Assembly (NCBI GenBank): GCA_937916185.1
Contig: CALGGD010000224.1
Location: 1-10,094 of the forward strand
Origin: an uncultured Oxalobacter sp.
GTDB lineage: Bacteria > Pseudomonadota > Gammaproteobacteria > Burkholderiales > Burkholderiaceae_D
Length of the DNA stretch: 10,094 nt
Reading direction: 5' to 3'
The number at the start of each line of letters is the position of its first letter. Within the stretch, counting starts at the first letter, position 1. Positions 1-6,176 of this stretch are shown here, one piece after another. Position numbers and translations under genes: made by a program. The notes under the pieces were generated by a model, which was given only the letters and a program-made list of their open reading frames with translations, ran no database searches and was not told the DNA's origin.

Positions 1-177
1 GCCATCAGCAGCCGTATCGATGCCATTGACTACCCGGATTTCATGGAGTCGGTCGGGTCACCTGACCTGCTCAATGCCTATATGGAAGTCTGGGGGGATA
101 TGGAGAATATCCAGGTTGGCGGTTCCTGCAACCGTCATGCGAAGCGCAGCCGGATGCTGGGCGGTGGCGGGTATTGA
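1..177 (+). CDS. 3' end of an unidentified protein gene
   Basis: Frame 1 is open from the window edge for 58 codons and stops at TGA 175-177. The visible C-terminus is mildly acidic at first (IDAIDYPDF, MEVWGDMENI), then turns basic (CNRHAKRSRM) and ends in a Gly-rich GGGGY tail. I do not recognise a family from this fragment. The next gene on the same strand starts 33 bases after the stop behind a good ribosome binding site, so the two are probably cotranscribed. Reading frame is supported by the operon-like spacing and by the absence of another open frame that fits. The function is unknown. Confidence 0.6.
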   Translation, partial: AISSRIDAIDYPDFMESVGSPDLLNAYMEVWGDMENIQVGGSCNRHAKRSRMLGGGGY

Positions 178-209
178 CCGGCGCCCGGCAAACAGGAAAG
201 GAGCCGTAC

Positions 210-1067
210 ATGGGAAAGCTCAAGATGGCCGGAGTTGTGTCGGCGGTGGTCTTCTGTATGCTGGGGTGCACCAATGCCCATGACCTGAAGCCGACGGTCA
301 CCATCCAGACACCAGGGTATTTTATCCAGAAACTGGAATATGACACGCCGTATGTCGTGCCGGATGATACGGGCAAGGGGACGACGACCATCATTGTCCG
401 CTATACCCAAACCGGCAAGATGGCAAAGGAAGGTTTCCATATTGCCTACGGAAAAGACAGGGAATTCTACAGCGACTTTGTCCGACGCCAGGAAAACCGC
501 GTGCCGTATTTTGTGCACAGCAGGTATGGCAACATCATGTACCTTTATGATCCACAGCCATCAAAGATAACCCATTCCTCAATCTGGTATTTTTCCTTGC
601 AGTCCAATTATCCCGGTACAGGGAATACCTATCAGGTCGGCCTGCTCGGGGAACCGAAGAATCCAGCCAAGGTGGCGGTTGTCATGGGCGGTGGCGGTGT
701 TGGCACTTTTGTGACGGAAAGGGCTGTTGAGATCACTGAAAGGGGACGGCCTAAACTGATTGCCCCGAAGGATGGCTATATTTATGCGTTGCCCCAGTAC
801 AATGAAAAGCTGACGCTGAAAATCGATCATGAGTTTGATGTTTTCCCGTCAAAGCGGGCGTCATCCAGCACACGCGTGACTTTACCGGCAGGAACCGTCA
901 TGTCCCATTGGCGTATCCATGACGGGGATGGGACAGAAGACCTGCTCCTTGAAGACGGGCGCTTTGTCAGGGTCAGGTGCCATGCGTTTTTCAGTGAGCC
1001 GTATCCGTACTATGAGGCTGATGGCATGGCTGCGAAGGGGCTGTTTACCGGCGTGCGCGATCACTGA
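210..1067 (+). CDS. Putative lipoprotein of unknown function (285 aa)
   Basis: The ORF can be extended upstream to a TTG at 174. ATG 210 is preferred because AGGAAAGGAG lies 6-7 bases before it and because it gives a clean export signal: MGKLK, a hydrophobic stretch (residues 7-19) and MLGC with Cys20. The lipobox is imperfect (Met at -3), so a lipoprotein is likely but not certain. Residue +2 is Thr, which would send it to the outer membrane. The mature part is mainly polar and beta-like, with a Gly run near residues 159-164 (MGGGGVG), an LPAGTV segment near 229 and an acidic HDGDGTEDLLLEDG stretch near 240-255. I recognise no family. It follows the partial upstream gene closely and its end overlaps the convergent minus-strand operon by 7 bp, leaving no room for an intrinsic terminator. 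Confidence 0.75.
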   Translation: MGKLKMAGVVSAVVFCMLGCTNAHDLKPTVTIQTPGYFIQKLEYDTPYVVPDDTGKGTTTIIVRYTQTGKMAKEGFHIAYGKDREFYSDFVRRQENRVPYFVHSRYGNIMYLYDPQPSKITHSSIWYFSLQSNYPGTGNTYQVGLLGEPKNPAKVAVVMGGGGVGTFVTERAVEITERGRPKLIAPKDGYIYALPQYNEKLTLKIDHEFDVFPSKRASSSTRVTLPAGTVMSHWRIHDGDGTEDLLLEDGRFVRVRCHAFFSEPYPYYEADGMAAKGLFTGVRDH

Positions 1068-1750
1068 CATTCCAGCATGCCGCCAATGCTTCCAACTTGG
1101 ATATGGGTGATAGGGATATTCCTGAAATAAACCTGTCCTTGTTGGTTGTATCTGTAATTGGCGAGTGAAAACCAGTTCTCTGCCTTGTAGGCTGGACCTT
1201 CCTTTTTCTTGATATAGGCTTCCCACCTTGAGATGGCCTGCCTGCTCTCTTTGGAGGTCATGTCATTCGTGATGACGATGGGTGGGTCACCGGGAATGGT
1301 GTCTGATCCCATGAATGTCAGGGTGATTTCCTTCTGATGGGACGGATAATCCGGATTGTCAGGCGTGGCAGTGGGTGGGCATAGGTAGGGATTGTGCATC
1401 AGGCGTCTGAACTGTCCAAAGGTCAGTTCATGGACGTAAGTGCCTCTAGGGACTTCCACCACCCGGCTGAGGTCGAAGGTGCAGACTGGGCTGACGGCCA
1501 TGTCGATTTCCTGCACGACATCAGGGACATTATTGAGGGAATCCGCATAAACAGTGACCCTGCATTGCCCGACCTGATAAATGCGTTCATCCCCATCAAT
1601 GGAAACCGGTTTGCCGGCAATCTTTTCGAGTTGTGCCACTGGGGCGTACATGTTTCCACGCGCAAAGATCCTGCCAAGCTGTCCGGAATCAGCCTGAACA
1701 CCACCAATCAAGGAAAGGGGGATGGAGAGGGACAGCAGCCGTTTTATCAT
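1061..1750 (-). CDS. Exported protein of a triplicated family, copy A (229 aa)
   Basis: This is the last gene of the minus-strand operon and the most diverged of three tandem paralogues. It has a Sec signal peptide (MIKRLLSLSIPLSLIGG, cleavage likely after VQA, mature start DSGQLGRIF). Shared family blocks in order are GRIFARGN, IYQVGQC, VCTFDL, PRGTYVHELTFGQF, TSKESRQA and YFRNIPITHIQVG. Two Cys (in VGQC and VCTF) are shared with the sisters, which suggests a periplasmic disulfide. The C-terminus differs: the IGYC...C end of the sisters is replaced by VGSIGGMLECQ. A start at 1771 would overlap the upstream stop as ATGA, but ATG 1750 has GGAG 7 bases before it and aligns with the sister signal peptides. 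The family and its function are unknown to me. Confidence 0.8.
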   Translation of the reverse strand: MIKRLLSLSIPLSLIGGVQADSGQLGRIFARGNMYAPVAQLEKIAGKPVSIDGDERIYQVGQCRVTVYADSLNNVPDVVQEIDMAVSPVCTFDLSRVVEVPRGTYVHELTFGQFRRLMHNPYLCPPTATPDNPDYPSHQKEITLTFMGSDTIPGDPPIVITNDMTSKESRQAISRWEAYIKKKEGPAYKAENWFSLANYRYNQQGQVYFRNIPITHIQVGSIGGMLECQ

Positions 1751-1767
1751 GGAAATCTCCGGTTCTA

Positions 1768-2430
1768 TCATGGGTTGCAGGCATCCAGGAAGCAGTAGCC
1801 AATCTGGATGGTGGTGATCGGGATGTCCTTGAAAAAGCCCAACCCCCTCCGGTAGTGTTTATCCGTCCAGACAATGCCATTGGGATGGTATTTCTCGCCT
1901 TCGAGTTGCTTTGTATCCTGGATCCACTGGTCGGCTGCCTCGCGGCTTTCAGGCGTGTTGATGTCATTCTCGATGTCAATCTGCAGGTATTTTTCATCAG
2001 CACCGCCTTGCCAGGACATATGGACGAAGGGATGTGGTGCACTGCATAGGTCAAGGCAGGGGATTGCCATCGCACCGACATGCTTGGTCTGGGCGAATTT
2101 CATGAAGGTCAGTTCATGGACATAAGTGCCTTTCGGTGCCTTGACGAGTTGGCTCAGGTCAAAGGTGCAGTCAGGGGAGACTTTGAGCGTGAGGCTGGTG
2201 ACTGTTTTGTTGTCGCCATCATCGTTATCTGCCCGAATATGGCATTGCCCGACTTGATAGTGGCGTCTGCCGGGCTCAACCTTGACCGGTTTTCCAGTCA
2301 GCCGTTCAAGTTTCCTGAACGGGATGTTGAGGTTGGCATGGGTGAAGATCCTGCCAATCTGTGCCGGGTCTGCCTGTGCTGTGGCACAAAGGAAGGGGAG
2401 TGCAATGGTTGTTGCCAATAAGCGTTTCAT
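1768..2430 (-). CDS. Exported protein of a triplicated family, copy B (220 aa)
   Basis: This is the middle copy. It has a typical signal peptide (MKRLLATTIALPFLC, cleavage after AQA, mature DPAQIGRIF), with AGGAAG about 6 bases before ATG 2430. It shares with copies A and C the blocks RIFTHANLNIP, YQVGQC, DCTFDL, PKGTYVHELTF, TPESREAA and FKDIPITTIQIGYC. Its Cys pattern includes a CLDLC pair (PCLDLCSAP) and a C-terminal IGYCFLDAC pair, both paralleled in copy C. The pattern fits a disulfide-stabilised periplasmic protein. It lies 30 bases downstream of copy C and 17 bases upstream of copy A, on one presumed transcript. I see no catalytic motif, so a binding or structural role is possible but unproven. 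Confidence 0.8.
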   Translation of the reverse strand: MKRLLATTIALPFLCATAQADPAQIGRIFTHANLNIPFRKLERLTGKPVKVEPGRRHYQVGQCHIRADNDDGDNKTVTSLTLKVSPDCTFDLSQLVKAPKGTYVHELTFMKFAQTKHVGAMAIPCLDLCSAPHPFVHMSWQGGADEKYLQIDIENDINTPESREAADQWIQDTKQLEGEKYHPNGIVWTDKHYRRGLGFFKDIPITTIQIGYCFLDACNP

Positions 2431-2460
2431 CTTTTCTTCCTATGGATTTGAATGGACTTG

Positions 2461-3138
2461 TCATTCTTCCCCTTCATCATGGCAGCAATCGAGCATACAG
2501 TAGCCGATGCGGATGCTGGTAAGCGGGATGTCTTGGAAATAAGCCAAGCCTTGTTTGGTGTGCTTGAGTGTCCAGGCAGCACTGTTGGGGCGGTAGTTGC
2601 TGCCTTCCTGTCCTTTCATGAAGGCAATCCATTTTGTGGCAGCTGCTTTGCTTTCCGGGGATGTCAGGTTGTCATGGGTGATGATTTCCAGATACTGTTC
2701 AGATTCCGGTCCCTGCCAGCTGATGCTGACTGAAGAAGGTTCATCCGGACAGCCGTCAAGGCAGTTGGCACTGATACCATCGTCATTCGCGAATCGGGCG
2801 AACTGTCCAAAGGTAAGTTTATGGGCATAAGTCCCTTTGGGCACTTTGATAAAGTTCGCCAGGTCAAAGGTACAGGTTGGACTGATGGTTTCCAGTTCCA
2901 GTGAGCTGACCGTTTCCCCGTTATGGGAATAGGCGGTGACAAGGCATTGACCAATCTGGTAACGGCGCAGTCCCTTTTCTTCTTCAATGGCAGCCGGTCT
3001 GCCGGTTGTTTTTTCCAGTTCTGTCCATGGGATGTTGATGTTCGCGCGGGTGAATATCCTGTCAAGCTGTGCAGAGTCTGCCTGCGCCGCACTGCAGAGC
3101 AGGGGAAAAGCAAGGGTGGTTGCCAGTAGCCGTTTCAT
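2461..3138 (-). CDS. Exported protein of a triplicated family, copy C (225 aa)
   Basis: This is the first of the three tandem copies. Two ATGs are adjacent (3141 and 3138). AAGGAG sits 4 bases from the first and 7 from the second, so the second is preferred and also aligns with copy B; the difference is one Met. The signal peptide reads MKRLLATTLAFPLLC with cleavage after AQA, mature DSAQLDRIF. Family blocks are RIFTRANINIPW, RYQIGQC, TCTFDL, PKGTYAHKLTFGQF, TSPESKAAA and FQDIPLTSIRIGYC. Cysteines include the shared QC and CTF residues, an NCLDGC pair and a CMLDCC tail. The C-terminus is acidic (HDEGEE). It begins 27 bases after the operon's first gene. Signal peptide and first mature residues are near-identical to copy B, pointing to duplication. 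The function is unknown. Confidence 0.8.
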   Translation of the reverse strand: MKRLLATTLAFPLLCSAAQADSAQLDRIFTRANINIPWTELEKTTGRPAAIEEEKGLRRYQIGQCLVTAYSHNGETVSSLELETISPTCTFDLANFIKVPKGTYAHKLTFGQFARFANDDGISANCLDGCPDEPSSVSISWQGPESEQYLEIITHDNLTSPESKAAATKWIAFMKGQEGSNYRPNSAAWTLKHTKQGLAYFQDIPLTSIRIGYCMLDCCHDEGEE

Positions 3139-3165
3139 CATGGTTCTCCTTGGGGAATGCAGTCA

Positions 3166-4092
3166 TCAGGCGCCATAGCCATTGGAAAGGACGCAGCGCC
3201 ACCCTTTGCTGTCATGGTAATAGACGTTGTAGCCTACGCCTTCATACATCATATCGGTCAGGATGATTTCCATGTTGACGTCAGCATTGAGGTCTGCGAA
3301 GGCTTCTATCTTGAATAGATGCGGTGGCTGCCAGTCGATGTTGGCAGGGGAAGAACCTTTCACACTGATGTAAGAGTCGAGGATGTATTCTTTCACCGTT
3401 CCGTCCACAATCTGGCGGACGATGACCAATGAATAGCTCTTGGGATTGGCGCCTGGCATGACACCATAGTTCGGGAGTTCACTGTCAGCATTCCATGCGG
3501 TATCACCGCCCTGCTGTGGCGGGATATTGGACGCGACAATGACAATATCGTCGTAGCTGTGGCCTGTAATGCCGAGCTGCCCCCTGAAGAGCTGTACAAT
3601 CTTGGGCTTGACGCCTTTAAGCCCTTTTTTCTCCAGGATTTTCCGGACGATATCCAGATAGACAGGGTTGTTGTTGGACAGTTTTTCCATGCGCCTTGGC
3701 ATAGCATCCAAAGGGTTGTCAGTTGCAAGTATGGGTTCACCGATACCGTACTGGTGGCCTTTCTGGTCTTTGATGGTGTACATGATGGTGTCTTGGGCGT
3801 CTTTCTCGACGCTGGTTACCGTGCCTTGGCCAATTTTGCCGGAAAAGCGGTAAAGCGTGAGCCTGTCACCTTTTTTCAGCGCAGGGACCTTATCCCCTTT
3901 TTGGAGGGTCTCTGCATCGAACCATGTGGCATAGCGTTCAGCACCCAAGGGGAAGCCAGCGAAGCCGGAACGGATACCTGTTTTGACGGCTTTGTCATAA
4001 GCGTCATAGATGCTGCCGGAGTCGGCTTGGACGGTCATGGGCAGGGCAGAGGCGATGATGGTGGCGAGCAGGGCAGAGAACAGGCGTTTCAT
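3166..4092 (-). CDS. Secreted protein with C-terminal calcium-loop-like segment (308 aa)
   Basis: This is the first gene of the four-gene minus-strand operon. The open frame extends to 4185, but ATG 4092 has AAGGA about 7 bases upstream and gives a clear signal peptide (MKRLFSALLATIIASALP, cleavage after VQA, mature DSGSIYDAY). The N-terminal half contains a KKGDRLTLYRFSGKIGQGTV segment that looks like a small beta barrel (SH3-like by appearance only). The C-terminal part has DLNADVNMEI at residues 267-276, which has the D-x-N-x-D-x-N-x-E spacing of EF-hand or FG-GAP type calcium loops. It is followed by YEGVGYNVYYHDSKGW, as in other secreted proteins ending in such a repeat. Calcium binding is inference. 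No catalytic motif is seen. The shared operon and shared periplasmic destination suggest it works with the three small paralogues. Confidence 0.78.
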   Translation of the reverse strand: MKRLFSALLATIIASALPMTVQADSGSIYDAYDKAVKTGIRSGFAGFPLGAERYATWFDAETLQKGDKVPALKKGDRLTLYRFSGKIGQGTVTSVEKDAQDTIMYTIKDQKGHQYGIGEPILATDNPLDAMPRRMEKLSNNNPVYLDIVRKILEKKGLKGVKPKIVQLFRGQLGITGHSYDDIVIVASNIPPQQGGDTAWNADSELPNYGVMPGANPKSYSLVIVRQIVDGTVKEYILDSYISVKGSSPANIDWQPPHLFKIEAFADLNADVNMEIILTDMMYEGVGYNVYYHDSKGWRCVLSNGYGA

Positions 4093-4138
4093 GGGATGTC
4101 CTTTGTCGGTTGCGGGTGTAATCAGGTGTATCAGGTTT

Positions 4139-4168
4139 TTTATACCTGCCATTAAAATTATTCCTGAA
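4139..4168 (-). promoter_or_regulatory. Candidate promoter of the four-gene exported-protein operon
   Basis: On the minus strand TATAAA (4144-4139) is a good -10. The best -35 at 18 bases is TTCAGG, which is weak. The box lies about 47 bases upstream of ATG 4092. Around it lie two direct ATCAGGT copies (4121-4127, 4130-4136) and an inverted arm ACCTG (4144-4148), which may be an operator. The call is based on motif matching only. Confidence 0.35.
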
Positions 4169-4181
4169 TGTCTGTTATAGT
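4152..4181 (+). promoter_or_regulatory. Candidate extended -10 promoter of the nucleoside hydrolase gene
   Basis: TATAGT (4176-4181) is preceded by TGT, an extended -10 arrangement. TTAAAA (4152-4157) lies 18 bases upstream as a partial -35. The start of transcription would fall near 4188, about 30 bases before the TTG start codon. It is arranged back to back with the minus-strand promoter only a few bases away, so the two may compete or share a regulator. Confidence 0.4.
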
Positions 4182-4217
4182 TCAATGGATATTTTCTGAT
4201 ACAGGAAGGAGGCTACC

Positions 4218-5303
4218 TTGAAGAAGTTCTTATGTGCCGTAATGGCGGCAGTTGTGTTCTGCATCGGGGCAGCAGCACCTGCCTCTGCGGATACCGGTAA
4301 GGAAAAGGTCATTCTCAGCGCCGATGTCGTTGACCTGTTCGACGACGGTGTCGCGATGCTGATGCTGGCGAAAAGCCCGAAGGTTGAATTGCTGGGGGTT
4401 GCTGTGGTGATTGGCAACACTTGGGTTGAGACTGGTACAGCAAGTGCCATCCGTCAGCTGGAAGGCATCAAACGCACGGATATCCCTGTCCTGATGGGGG
4501 TCAACAAGGTCCACCGTGAAGGCCGTATCGCAGCCATCCAGGATGAGAAGACGATGTTTGGCCGTGGTCCTGACACCCATGATGGTGCAGCTGGGTATCC
4601 TCAGCCGAAGTCTTGGAAGGATGCCTACCGTGAGGCCTACAAGTCAGAACCGACCATCGAACCCAGCAAGGAAGATGCTGTTGATTTCATCATCCGCCAG
4701 GTCAAGGCAAACCCGAATGAAGTGACCATCGTAGCGATTGGCACTTATAACAACCTGGCAGCCGCTGTCCAGAAAGCACCGGAAATCGTGCCACTCATCA
4801 AACGGGTGGTCTATATGGGTGGTGCTTTCTTCTGGAACGGCAATGTGACCCCACAGGCTGAATTCAATATCTGGTTTGACCCGGAAGCTGCGCAGATTGC
4901 CTGGCGTTCCCCTTTCAAGGAACAGGTCATCTTCCCATTGGATGCCTGTGAAAAGATCAAGTTCACGAAGAAGACTTATGATGAGCTGGCAGCCCGCCTG
5001 AAACAGCCACACTTCAAGTCGATGTTCGCCAACCATTGGACAGCACCGCGTTTCAAGGAAAACCCGGAATGGAACACGTTTGTCTGGGATGTCCTCTGTG
5101 CGGCTTATGTCATCGATCCAAGCATCATCGAAGTGGAAGAAACCCTGCCGGTTGATGTGAACACGGTTTACAGCCCGAACTACGGTTCCACCCTGGCATA
5201 CCGCGGTATTCCACCGGATGGCACCCAGAAAGCCCGTATCGTCTTCAAGGTCAACGAAGAGAAGGTCTGGAAACAGGTCAACGACCTTTTTGACACGATG
5301 TAA
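4218..5303 (+). CDS. Secreted nucleoside hydrolase, IAG-like (361 aa)
   Basis: It probably cleaves the N-glycosidic bond of ribonucleosides to base and ribose, in the periplasm or outside the cell. It starts at TTG with GGAGG 5 bases upstream, and has a Sec signal peptide cleaved after ASA (residue 24). The nucleoside hydrolase fold is shown by the N-terminal acidic motif at 33-43 (LSADVVDLFDD), by YMGGAFF with GNVTPQAEFNIWFDPEAA (about 199-225), by FPLD near 242 and by FVWD with AAYVIDP (288-301). The acidic motif fits the long D-x-D-x-G-D-D-x-D-D variant: D36, D42 and D43 are kept, but the usual first Asp is Ser34 and the Gly is Val. W290-D291 replaces the His-Asp of inosine-uridine enzymes. 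In the Trypanosoma vivax IAG hydrolase a Trp precedes the calcium-binding Asp and stacks on purines, so purine preference is a reasonable inference. It is monocistronic, with its own terminator. Confidence 0.88.
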   Translation: MKKFLCAVMAAVVFCIGAAAPASADTGKEKVILSADVVDLFDDGVAMLMLAKSPKVELLGVAVVIGNTWVETGTASAIRQLEGIKRTDIPVLMGVNKVHREGRIAAIQDEKTMFGRGPDTHDGAAGYPQPKSWKDAYREAYKSEPTIEPSKEDAVDFIIRQVKANPNEVTIVAIGTYNNLAAAVQKAPEIVPLIKRVVYMGGAFFWNGNVTPQAEFNIWFDPEAAQIAWRSPFKEQVIFPLDACEKIKFTKKTYDELAARLKQPHFKSMFANHWTAPRFKENPEWNTFVWDVLCAAYVIDPSIIEVEETLPVDVNTVYSPNYGSTLAYRGIPPDGTQKARIVFKVNEEKVWKQVNDLFDTM

Positions 5304-5330
5304 CCGGCTGGTCTGACCAGACCGTTTATG

Positions 5331-5366
5331 AAGGCATCTTCCTGTTTCACGGGGGATGCCTTTTTT
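5331..5366 (+). terminator. Intrinsic terminator after the nucleoside hydrolase
   Basis: AAGGCATCTTCC (5331-5342) pairs with GGGGGATGCCTT (5351-5362), giving a 12-bp stem with two G-T wobbles and an 8-base loop. A run of six T (5361-5366) partly overlaps the stem. It begins 27 bases after the stop codon. Confidence 0.85.
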
Positions 5367-5414
5367 GATGGATGCCTGTGGCTGCGGGCTGTACCGCCGC
5401 AGTAGAATGGGGAT

Positions 5415-5879
5415 ATGGCAGATACCTTCACACCAGAAGCCCGTCACCGGGTCATGTCCCGTATCCGGGCAAAGAACACCAGACCGGAGGTCATGGTGCG
5501 GAAGGCACTGTTTGCCTGCGGTTTCCGTTACCGTATCAATGACAGGCGCTATCCCGGCAGGCCGGATATCGTCCTGCCGAAATACAAGGCGGGGATTTTC
5601 GTCAATGGCTGTTTCTGGCATGGCCATGACCATTGCAGGATGTTCCATATCCCATCCACCAACACAGACTGGTGGAAAGCCAAGTTCAGGCGCAACCGTT
5701 CCCGTGATGCCCGTATAACCCGTGCGTTGACGGTGATGGGCTGGCGTGTCTGCCATGTCTGGGAATGCGCCATCAGGGGGACATCACGCCTGCCTTTTGA
5801 GCAGGTCATTGACACAGTCCAGGCATGGCTCACCTGCGGGGTGGGGCAGACGGTTGAGGTTCGGGGTAGACATGATTGA
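5415..5879 (+). CDS. vsr: Very short patch repair endonuclease Vsr (154 aa)
   Basis: Vsr nicks DNA 5' of the T in T:G mismatches that arise by deamination of 5-methylcytosine, starting very short patch repair. The protein shows the family pattern throughout: TPEARHRVMSRIRAKNTRPE at 6-25 including E25, PGRPD with the catalytic-site D51, and the zinc and catalytic cluster NGCFWHGHDHC (C66, H69, H71, C74). TDWWKAKFRRN and the GWRVCHVWECAIRG block with C118 follow. Numbering of E25, D51, C66, H69 and H71 matches E. coli Vsr. Length is normal. The ribosome binding site is weak: GGGG lies only 2 bases before ATG, and translation may be low or leaderless. Vsr genes usually lie beside a cytosine-C5 methyltransferase, but none is in this window. 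It follows the terminator of the upstream gene, so it must have its own promoter; I see only a weak TAGAAT at 5403-5408. Confidence 0.93.
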   Translation: MADTFTPEARHRVMSRIRAKNTRPEVMVRKALFACGFRYRINDRRYPGRPDIVLPKYKAGIFVNGCFWHGHDHCRMFHIPSTNTDWWKAKFRRNRSRDARITRALTVMGWRVCHVWECAIRGTSRLPFEQVIDTVQAWLTCGVGQTVEVRGRHD

Positions 5880-5970
5880 TTTCCGTTTCTCCTGAACCCG
5901 TCTGGCAGGATGCCTGCGATGGCAGGGTGCTGTATATTGCCCGTTTTTACAGCATCTTAATTCTGCGGAT

Positions 5971-5989
5971 TGCTCAATATTGGTGAGCA
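5971..5989 (+). promoter_or_regulatory. NtrC-like inverted repeat, candidate enhancer for the porin
   Basis: TGCTCAATATTGGTGAGCA is an inverted repeat with 6-base arms. Its core ATATTGGTG is the same as in the classical enterobacterial NtrC site at glnA (GCACTATATTGGTGC, from memory), but the outer arms differ and it is 2 bases longer. It lies about 90 bases upstream of the probable sigma-54 transcription start, a normal distance for an enhancer-binding protein. Another activator of this class is equally possible. Confidence 0.35.
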
Positions 5990-6034
5990 TGGGTTTGATT
6001 GTAATTTAGATTTTTGCCTTAACCTGTTGTTTTA

Positions 6035-6047
6035 TATCAGTTTATTA
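6035..6047 (+). promoter_or_regulatory. IHF-like site between enhancer and promoter
   Basis: TATCAGTTTATTA matches the IHF consensus WATCAANNNNTTR except for one base (G for A at 6040). It sits in an AT-rich stretch between the inverted repeat at 5971-5989 and the sigma-54 promoter, where IHF-induced bending is typical. On its own this match would be weak; its position gives it weight. Confidence 0.35.
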
Positions 6048-6050
6048 TTT

Positions 6051-6067
6051 TTGGCATGTCTTTTGCA
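6051..6067 (+). promoter_or_regulatory. Sigma-54 (-24/-12) promoter of the porin gene
   Basis: TTGGCATGTCTTTTGCA fits the consensus YTGGCAYGNNNNTTGCW at every specified position. The invariant GG (6053-6054) and GC (6065-6066) are separated by exactly 10 bases. Transcription would begin near 6078, about 100 bases before the porin ATG. A sigma-70 -10-like TATAAC (6068-6073) overlaps the downstream edge but has only a poor -35. Confidence 0.65.
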
Positions 6068-6118
6068 TATAACAGGGGCATGAATGGGGAACTGTATCGG
6101 ATGCAGAAACCCATAAAA

Positions 6119-6135
6119 ACATCTTGAAAAGATGT
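6119..6135 (+). other. Small hairpin in the porin 5' leader
   Basis: ACATCTT, loop GAA, AAGATGT form a perfect 7-bp stem about 42 bases before the porin start codon. No T run follows, so it is not a terminator. It may stabilise the leader or expose the downstream ribosome binding site. Confidence 0.35.
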
Positions 6136-6176
6136 AAAGAGCTATGGATGCTGCAACAGGAAAGAGAGGCTGGAAA

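Noticed and set aside
174..209. TTG start at 174 extending the lipoprotein gene upstream
   Set aside because: It overlaps the stop of the preceding gene and lacks a ribosome binding site. ATG 210 has a strong site and begins the export signal.
4644..5756. 370-codon open frame on the minus strand across the nucleoside hydrolase and vsr
   Set aside because: It runs antisense through two well-supported genes and through the terminator between them.
5905..5926. Alternating GCAGG/CCTGC arms after vsr as a terminator
   Set aside because: The stems are only 5 bp and no T run follows directly (the nearest, TTTTT at 5944-5948, is too far away).
6068..6073. TATAAC as a sigma-70 -10 box for the porin
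   Set aside because: The matching -35 at 17 bases is poor (TTATTT), and the box overlaps a far better sigma-54 element. A secondary role is not excluded.
6080..6127. 15-residue upstream ORF in the porin leader (starts MNGELYRM)
   Set aside because: Its ATG lies within 2-3 bases of the predicted transcription start, with no usable ribosome binding site. Too speculative to list as a gene.
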